DNA from: Diospyros lotus | Lineage: Eukaryota; Streptophyta; Magnoliopsida; Ericales; Ebenaceae | Assembly (NCBI RefSeq): GCF_014633365.1 | Contig: NC_068344.1 | Coordinates: 7,579,669-7,643,668 of the forward strand | Length of the DNA stretch: 64,000 nt | Direction of reading: 5' to 3' | Program-made: the position numbers and the translations under genes | Shown here: one piece after another, positions 56,443 through 64,000 of the stretch | How positions within the stretch are numbered: position 1 is the first letter of the stretch | Layout: each line of letters starts with the position of its first letter | The notes under the pieces: model-generated | What the model was told of the DNA's origin: nothing | Databases searched by the model: none | Seen by the model: the letters and a program-made list of their open reading frames with translations, nothing else

Positions 56443-56990
56443 TGTCAACATTCAAAATCAGTTGACCGTGATTCGTAAGATCGTAATGAGAAAAATGAGC
56501 CGAAATGCAAGGAGAAAGGACTAAGTAGAAACAAGGCCAATGGAATTTTATGTGGTTCAGCCAGAACGATACCTACTTCACAACTGTTCTCTAGGTATTT
56601 TAGCAGAATAATAGTATGTAATTAATCTTATTCTCCTCCCTTACAATGGTGTTTCGACCCCTATTTATAGTGAGGGGTGTTTACAATTGCATAAAATACA
56701 AAAGTGTAGAGATGATATTATGAGGGACAAAATGTCCTTATCATCTTCATAAAATCAGGAGTGAGGCTCCGTATTACCACTAATTCGGTTTGCATCAGAT
56801 AAAATAGGTGGGTCTTTGCCTCCGGTTATTCAGTAGCAATGTTGTTCTGCAAGTTGAATAGTTTGACCGATGAGTCGAACGGTTAGGCCGGTGAGCTAGA
56901 AGCGTTGTGGGTAGCTCGTTGGATATATCGCTGAGAGCTCGTCGGAAGTCTTGCTGGGAACTCGCTTGGTTCCACGATTTGAGCTTGAGT
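56443..56990 (-). mobile_element. Truncated gypsy LTR related to 26975-27662
   Basis: Begins TGTCAACATTCAAAATCAG and matches the solo LTR at 26975 through acccctatttatagtgaggg, ttcagtagcaatgtt and ctcgcttggttccacgat, then loses similarity near 56990. The last 100 or so bases of the LTR are missing, and no matching target duplication is seen. Confidence 0.72.
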
Positions 56991-57965
56991 AATACTTGAC
57001 AGAATTTAAAAACTATAGCCGTTACAAAGAATTAAATGTAATCTGTCTTTAATTTTCAGAATATTAAATGCTTCTCAAATAATTTATACATGTATTTTGA
57101 TGTTTCTAACTGCATTTTGAGATGTAGAGATAAAAAGTGATCGTTAAGACACAAAGAACATTATCTCGTCTTGATAGACAGGTCAACAAATGTATTAAGT
57201 GACAAAACATTATATACAGGAGCTAAAATTTGAAGAACAAGTAGAATATTGAAATTATATCTCGAGTATTCAAAAAGTCTTCAACAAATGCTTTACTGTT
57301 TACATTCAAAAAAAGAAAAAGACTAATCTTACATTTTTCAATCCTTTTTATCTCTTTATAAAACTAAGAGGGGTGTTTGTAATCTTGTACCTCTTAACCT
57401 TCTCTTTTATCTTGTATTCACATTTTGTTGTGATCTTGTAAATGCGGTATATTTTTTTAGATGAAAAAAAATAATAAATGGCAAAAACATTTTATTCTTT
57501 CAAACTAAAAAGTAAAAAAAAAGAGTTGGGAAACTCATTTATATAATATTTTGTAGTGGAATTGCATGTATAAATAACTAAAATACATTCATTAAGGGCT
57601 TCAAGATACAATGTTTTGATGTTACACGTGATAATAATATATCAAAAAGAAAAAGTAATTTGTAAAAATAATTAAATATAATAAATATGTTATTATTAGG
57701 TTTGTTTGTAATTCTTGCATTATGTTCTTTTGATATATATTCATTTAAATATGATATTTTGAATTATTAATACTTAATTGGCTTCAAAATTAAGTAAAGA
57801 CTGTTCTTCAATCGGGACAATGAAATCACCAACTTCCGTAGAAAACAAAAATAAAAAATACCCCCAGACATACAATGAGAATGAAATTTACAGGGCACTC
57901 CAACTGTTCGACGAAATGACGACCACAGACGTCTCTCCTTCCAACACTAGTAGTAGTGTCATAGA
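56991..57965. other. AT-rich intergenic region, no gene
   Basis: Only AT-rich sequence lies between the truncated LTR and the stop codon of the receptor kinase; its lower part is the kinase gene's 3' UTR and flank. Confidence 0.5.
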
Positions 57966-60900
57966 TCAAGACTGATTCACGCCGCTTGCAGCATCTTCCG
58001 ACATCGACGGTGAGTCCGAGACCGACTCCAGTGCTTCGTGCGACGGGGACACTTCCACTCCCCTTAGCTCCTCGATCAGCTTCACAACCTGGCTCATCTT
58101 CGGCCGCTGATCGGGCGCCGCCGAAGTGCAAGCCATGGCCACCTGAAGCAGCCCCACCATCTCCTCCTCGATGTCCTTGTACCTCATCAGCTCCAAGTCG
58201 AACACCTCCGCCGTCCACTCCTCCCTCACCACCGATTGAACCCACCTCGGCAGGTCCACCACCCCGCCGTAGCCCATCCCGGGCCCGACATTTTCGCCCA
58301 TAGACGGGCACTTCCCGGTCAGCAGCTCCAGCAGCAGGACCCCAAACGAGTAGACATCCGATTTCTGGGTGATTTTTCGAGGGTCCAATGCTTCCGGGGC
58401 ACGGTAGCCGTTCATCCTCTGGAGGTTGCTTGCCGGAGGAGCAAACGCAGACAAGCCAAAGTCGGAGACCCGGGCATCGCCGGCCTTGTCGAGCAGGATA
58501 TTTGTGGACTTTATGTTGCCATGAGTGAGCCTTAGAGACCTGCACAAGCTGTGAATGAAGGCCACTCCTCGAGCTGCTCCGGCTGCGATCTTGAGCCTTG
58601 TTGTCCAATCCAGTGGGGTTCGGCCTGGCCCCCTATTCCCTGTTGAAGAATTTACCTACTTTTATTTCAAAGAAGAAACAAAATATGTAGAACAAATTGC
58701 TGTAGATAAAAATGATTGACTCGAAAAGCTAAAACTCATGAAGACGCACGAAGTGAAGTATAGGCAGTAAGAACTTGGTATACTGTCGTTAAACAATTTC
58801 TTAAAACTTAACATCAATGACAAGAGACTGACTAACGAGGTAGACAACGAGGGCAGAAAGAACAGTGCCAGCAGATTTAAGAAAGTGGAAACAGCCAAAA
58901 TAAAGGAAAAAGCAGAAAGAAATATCTTGCCGACTGTGAACAGTTTTGTATTTTGCACAGAGATACGATGATTCGATCACAGGATTTGAGTATCCACTCC
59001 AAACATGAAACAGGAAATTGGGTCTGCAGCTTTGTCCATTGTTGGGTAAACAGTTTCTGATTTATGGGGGAAAAAAAGTACAAAGCCACCGGAAGGTGGA
59101 CCCAGCTACAAGAAAAGAAATAGGAAAGAGCCAAGTTAACTTCACCATTCAATCTTCTGAAAAAGGTCAGCATCCAGGAGAGCCCCAACGCGAGTGAAAA
59201 TAGTTCAGGTTCTCACTTTTGGCCATTGAAGAAGTGGTCCGGTTTCATCAATGGTTAATCAAAGACTTTCTTGGGACCTACCAACCAACTATGTACTCAT
59301 TTTCCCAGCTCCCAATCACCCCCTGATACCAATACAAAGGAAAGATTCTTGAAGGTGATCATTTGAACTAAACCCAACCCAACCCATCTTTCCTTTCAAT
59401 TTGCTTTAGCTGGACTTGCAATTATTATTCCATTAAATTGCATCACAAAAAAGTAGCAAATCATTCAATTTACATAACACAAAACCACCTCAACTAGGTC
59501 ACCTCCCGACAATTCATCGATTAGCTCTTGGCATCTTTTTCCATGAAAGAATGGCCATTTATCAGGATCTGATCGTAAACGTCAAATAGAAATCAAGAGA
59601 AAATAAAAGACAAATGATTTGATCTCGGTAATCCACTCAATCGATGATTCTGCACAGGAAACCTATCAAACCAACTTTATCACTAATAAGTGACCAAAAG
59701 ACTTAAGTTTTGGGCACATCTTGGTTATGTATTTAGTTATAAAAAAAAAACACAATAATTCAAGCATTAAGCCCCATGTGCTTTCCTGCTGATCCGTGAC
59801 CTAATCCACCCACTAACTGAAGATCTGATAACCAAAACAAACTATAGTTTATATGCAATTATTTCACTCCTGCAAAATGCCTGATTTTTGCATTTTAACA
59901 TTGGGAAAATGTTCCAGTGTGATGAACGTACCGTGAAGAAGCCAGAACAAGTTGCCATTGGGCATGTAATCGTAGACCAGAAGCTTCTCGTCCCGTGCGA
60001 AGTAATAGGCCTTCAGGCTGACGACGTTCGGGTGGCGCAGCTTCCCGAGAATATCCATCTGCTGCTCAAACTCGCGTTTTCCGGCGATGGTGGCGTCCTT
60101 GAGGCGCTTCACGGCGACGATGTTGCCGTCGTCCAGCACCGCTTTGTAGGCCGTCCCGAACCCGCCTTTTCCCAGCATCTCCGCCGAGGCCCTGAGCAGG
60201 TCTTCAAGCTCGAACCTCTTGGCGCCCTCGAAGAACACCATTCTGCCCCGCTCGAACCCGGGTTGCGCCGGGTACGGGCTCGACGAGTAGACGATTTTTT
60301 CGCCCTCCAGGAGCTGCGATGACTTTACGTCTCGCGCTTTACCGGCGTAGTTTCGCCAGAAGTAGCAGTACAGGAGAAGGGAAACCACCGCGAGGACGAG
60401 GACGTCGCCAAGTATTATGGCGATGATCGCCACCAGGCTTATCTTGCCGGCGTGCCGGGTTTTTCCGGACTTGACAGGGGCTCCGTTGGCTGGAATCGAG
60501 GTTGGAGACGAGGAAACTACCGTCGCCGGGTGGTTGGTATCGGGGCCCACCGGAGAGGCGGTGGCTCCTGATGATCCGGGTCGGGTGGGGTCACTAGAGA
60601 ATGCCTTGCATTCAGCGAGAGGCGAACCACAGAGGACTGGGTTACGGGCGAAGGCTGATGCAGGGAAACTCGAAAGCGACTTGGGTATTTCGCCGGCAAG
60701 TCTGTTGCCGGAGACGTTGAAGTCCTGCAGATTCGGGAGATCCAGCTGCGTAATGGAGCCCGAGAACCCGTTCTCCTCAAGCCGGAGAGTGAGAAGGTGC
60801 GTAAGACGGTTTACTTCGGCCGGAATCTGAGCGGACAAGTTGTTGTAAGACAGATCGAGACGGTACAGCCGGAATAGCGACGTCACGGACGCCGGAAACC

Positions 60901-61270
60901 CACCGGAAAACTCATTATCAGAAAGAAAAAGGAGCTTCAGGGCGGTGAAGTTGGAGAGATCGGGAATGGGGCCGGACAGTTGGTTTTGCTTGAGGCTGAG
61001 AACGCGAAGCTGGGTCAGAGAGGTGAGCGGCTGGAAGGTACCGTGAAGGTCCAGGCCTTCGAGAACGAGCCTTGAAACTCGGTTTTGGAGACAGGAAACG
61101 CCATACCAAGTACAAAGATTAGTGGAAGCATTCCATGTGTAGAGCTTATTGGATGCGTCTGACGCGGCTTTAAACGCCATTAGTGGCTCAGCGTCTGGGT
61201 TTGGCGAGGCGTGGAGGAGGAAGGAGAAATGGAGGACCAAGAGAAAAATAAGCAAACATGGCTCCGCCAT
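57966..61270 (-). CDS. LRR receptor-like kinase, class III, At1g68400-like
   Basis: Two minus-strand exons, 61270-59932 and 58639-57966, with a 1292-bp GT-AG intron encode 670 residues. Order: signal peptide (about 1-21), N-terminal LRR cap with [15 protein letters not shown] (46-60), about five leucine-rich repeats (66-200), a Ser/Thr/Pro-rich juxtamembrane region, membrane span (about 277-304), then a kinase domain with [12 protein letters not shown] (366-377), VAVK (Lys388), [10 protein letters not shown] (484-493), DFGLS (506-510), GYRAPEAL and [16 protein letters not shown]. It closely resembles Arabidopsis At1g68400 in domain order and C-terminal blocks ([20 protein letters not shown]). 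The usual HRD catalytic loop is HGN, so the catalytic Asp is missing, as in much of this subfamily; it probably signals as a weak or inactive kinase at the plasma membrane. Met at 61270 was chosen because it begins a clean signal peptide; an in-frame ATG at 61369 would add 33 residues. Confidence 0.92.
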
Positions 61271-61838
61271 TGTTGCTCTGCAACAAGAGAGGGAGAAGGG
61301 GATGAAAATTAGTAGAGTGGCAGTGAGTACTATGCTCTGCTTGAGCCAGCAGCCCCGATCATGTGCCATTCAAACTACGCATTGTGATGTGTACTTGTAA
61401 ATAGACCAAAACACCCTTCACCCTTCGCAAGATTTACATCAATTAATTTTCTTTTTATTGATAACATACACCAAATAAAATGATAATTGAAGTCCGTGCA
61501 GGGGCTAATGCGTCGATTACCATTTTTTTTTACTAATTCTCTTGTTGTAAACATTTATAATTAATTTTATATAATAAAAAGAAATTTAATAATAATAGAA
61601 AAATAGACATCAATTCAAAGTTGGGGTAATATAATACTTTATTTATATTATTACATTATAAACGTTTAAATTCAAATTCGTACTCGTGAGATGACTTCCG
61701 TACATAAAATGCGTGACCTTCGTTGACATATTTAGCTAGTGTCACCTACCAGTCACGGTAATAATTCTAACCACACTCTCAAGCCTTAAAAAAGGTTAAT
61801 TATTGACCAAAACGTCTCTCTTAAGGCCATTAAGTAAT

Positions 61839-61920
61839 GGGCACCACACTACTTATGGGTATTAGGGCACCACACTACTTATGGGTATTAGGAAGTAGGG
61901 TTGGCTAATACCCATAAGTA
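61839..61920. repeat. 26-bp direct repeat with 15-bp inverted arm
   Basis: gggcaccacactacttatgg plus gtatta is present twice back to back (61839-61864, 61865-61890). TACTTATGGGTATTA at 61876-61890 is followed 15 bases later by its exact reverse complement at 61906-61920, so the region could fold as a hairpin. Confidence 0.92.
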
Positions 61921-62188
61921 GGTGGCCGAAGGAGACATTGGGTATTTCAAAACCCAAGGCTCGGCTCTGCAGAGCGTAGCCTGCGGCAGCAAATAAAGCT
62001 CTGTGTTCCCTTTTTATTCGGGGTTCGTCCTGCTTTGCTTTTTTTCCGTTGCTGCTGGGTTTGGCTTTAATCTGGGTGAGAGATTCTGCGGTGTGGTTAT
62101 GGTACAGCTTAAACACATACACCCCTCCATTTTGGTTGGTAAAAGAAGAGAGAGTGTACTTTAATTTAGTGATTCAAATGAAGTGGTG

Positions 62189-62277
62189 GAATGAATGAAT
62201 GAATGAATGAATGAATGAATACGAGAGTGTTACTTTTGCATTGCTCCAGGCTCCAGGCTCCAGGCTCCAGGCTCCGG
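62189..62277. repeat. (GAAT)8 and (GCTCCAG)5 simple repeats
   Basis: An uninterrupted GAAT array occupies 62189-62220, followed by five 7-bp units GCTCCAG at 62243-62277, the last one reading GCTCCGG. Confidence 0.95.
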
Positions 62278-64000
62278 TCTTTGTTTGTTCTAAAGTGGAT
62301 GGTTTAATCATGATTTGGTCAGAAAACAAGAGACAAAACCAAAAACAAAAAGAGAAAAGTTGGCTGCAATTGTTTAATTAATACGTGTCACAAATTTTCA
62401 TGCCACTCCCTCCTTTTCCTTTTCCTAATCTGTCCCCAATTTGGGGATGGATAAAATTTGAATAATAAAACACATCCAGCTTCCATTTTCCAATGCAATG
62501 AGCTGGAAATGCAGTATGGGCGGGAAGCTAAAAATGGTCAAAACGGAATCCACCTTAATTAATTGTTTAAAATTAAATGATTTGAAATGTGTTGTTGATT
62601 GATAGTCACCATGCTGTCACACGTTGATATTTGTGATGCTTTTAATTGTGTTTGGCAGGGCCAAAGATGGTGTTGATCAGGCTGAGATTTGAGCTGCCAT
62701 GGGCGAGCGTCAAAGGCGAATGGCATTGGCACGCCGGGCCACGATGGCGTGCATGGGCGGAGCAGTTGGGAAGGCTGGCATGGCAAGACGCAAGGCCACA
62801 CTTCTGCAGCACTTGGTGGGGCAAATAGGGTAGGTAGCACGAAGAAGGCTGGGGAGCTCAGAGAATAATCCTTGAGATGATTGTCTTTCTATAATTTTTT
62901 ATATCCATCAGCTCAATTATGTTAAAAAAATAAATTATAAGTTGAACTTTTAATTCAAAATAAAAATTAATCCGCTAAATAAATATCAATATATTGCTCT
63001 TCTGCAGTCATGGTAAAAGTCAAAAGACCATAGAGGTTATTAAGAAGGTTTTAAATCATTCAAAGGAATTCTAAGAGTGCGGAGAAGACTTTAGACTATT
63101 CTAGATTATTTTAAATTATTTTAACGTATTATAGTAAGTCTTTCTGTATTCATATGTCTTCTATATATATTATTCTGGGAGATTTTAAAATAATCTAGTT
63201 TAGTGCAGTGAAGTTTAGTAATGTGAAGACTCATGTAATGGTTGGTTAATAAGTATAATAATAAGATATTCTAGAGAGTCAATAACAGTATATTGTTTTA
63301 GAATGTAAGGTAAATAATCTATAAGTACCTCTCCCTTTTCTCCTTTGTAATCATTCATCAGTTTTAGTAATTAAGTCTTCTTTGAATCCTAGTTGATAGC
63401 TTCTTTTTCTTTTTTTTTTTTCTTTTTCTAGAATTGTGGGTTTGTTTGTTCTTTTATTCTTGTAAGAGGTGTTTGGCTGAGCGATTTAATAGTTTATAAG
63501 CTATCAATTAAGTTTAAACATTATATAACTTATTTAGTTATATATTTATTAAAAATTAAAAAGTTTAAACATCGCAGAGTTTAAAGATTATTTGACAATA
63601 GTTTAGAAAATCTCTCCCCCTCACCTTTTCTCAAAAAATTGTCTATAACTTATTTAGTTGATAAAGTATTTTATAATTCTATCATTTAACAACTATCATA
63701 TTTTTAACTGTAAACATTACAAATCTCTCTTTGTCCTTCCTCCATTTCCTTTCATCATCGCCTCCATCTTCTTCATGGTGGTCGCCACCTCCAACCCCAT
63801 CCATATTGTCATTGTCTCCATCTTCGTCCGTCACCTCTATCATTGACTCCTTCATCTTCATCCATCGCCTTTGTCGTCGCCGCCTCATTGCCATCCCCGC
63901 CTCCATCCCCTACCCTATTAATGTCTTAATATTTTTATGATTAAACCTAAATTTAAATATAAAGTATTGTATTAATATATTTTTTAATAATTATATATAA

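Larger units (their letters stand above)
61371..64000. other. Intergenic region upstream of the receptor kinase
   Basis: Presumed promoter of the kinase near 61271-61900, then AT-rich sequence with simple repeats. The 86-residue ORF at 61862-62122 (minus) and the small ORFs at 62559-62840 and 63658-63940 have no recognised motif. No other gene is supported up to the right edge. Confidence 0.55.

Noticed and set aside
57826..58608. 260-residue minus-strand ORF overlapping the kinase exon 2
   Set aside because: It is a different frame of the same exon; the real frame carries DFG, APE and the other kinase blocks.
59888..60322. Plus-strand ORFs opposite kinase exon 1 (also 60417-60830)
   Set aside because: They are shadows of the receptor kinase coding sequence on the minus strand.
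61862..62122. 86-residue minus-strand ORF as a small gene
   Set aside because: It has no recognised motif, begins and ends in repeat-containing sequence, and shows no splice context.

Overview
This is a stretch of plant nuclear DNA, almost certainly from an angiosperm and probably a eudicot. Several genes have GT-AG introns in AT-rich sequence, their products match plant-specific families (GT14 BC10-like glycosyltransferases, a class III LRR receptor kinase, a LACTB2-like metallo-beta-lactamase protein), and most of the rest is Ty3/gypsy and Ty1/copia debris of types known from plants. I cannot name the species. There is no operon, CRISPR array or prokaryotic signal.

Layout. 1-2652 is the 5' end of a minus-strand Ty3/gypsy element (decayed gag, primer-binding site, LTR) running off the left edge. 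2653-9213 holds a non-LTR (LINE) reverse-transcriptase remnant and a 2.8 kb solo LTR with a perfect 5-bp target duplication. 9214-24936 carries the last six exons of a metallo-beta-lactamase-fold gene on the plus strand. One of its introns is about 9 kb and is filled with LTR fragments, a hAT-like element, copia-like sequence and tandem repeats; another holds a MULE-type MITE. 25298-27662 contains a hAT-type MITE and a 688-bp solo LTR.

29685-36387 contains a tandem pair of two-exon GT14 glycosyltransferase genes, both on the plus strand. 37110-50814 is a Tat-lineage Ty3/gypsy element on the minus strand. It has two 819-bp LTRs, decayed gag-protease-RT-RNaseH-aRNH-integrase and an antisense coiled-coil ORF. 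A 2453-bp solo LTR is nested inside it, flanked by a perfect target duplication. 50815-56990 continues with copia LTR remains, another nested solo LTR (2482 bp, perfect target duplication) and a truncated gypsy LTR. 57966-61270 is a two-exon LRR receptor-like kinase on the minus strand; 61371-64000 is intergenic.

The four host genes show no shared pathway. The two glycosyltransferases are a recent-looking tandem duplication. The main biology here is a layered transposon history: paired target duplications show which insertions came later, and transposons have inflated an intron of an otherwise intact gene. I did not find an undescribed system that I can defend. The most checkable oddities are a GC rather than GT splice donor in the first glycosyltransferase, a spliceable antisense ORF inside the Tat element, and an LTR family whose ends fall cleanly on perfect target duplications at three places.
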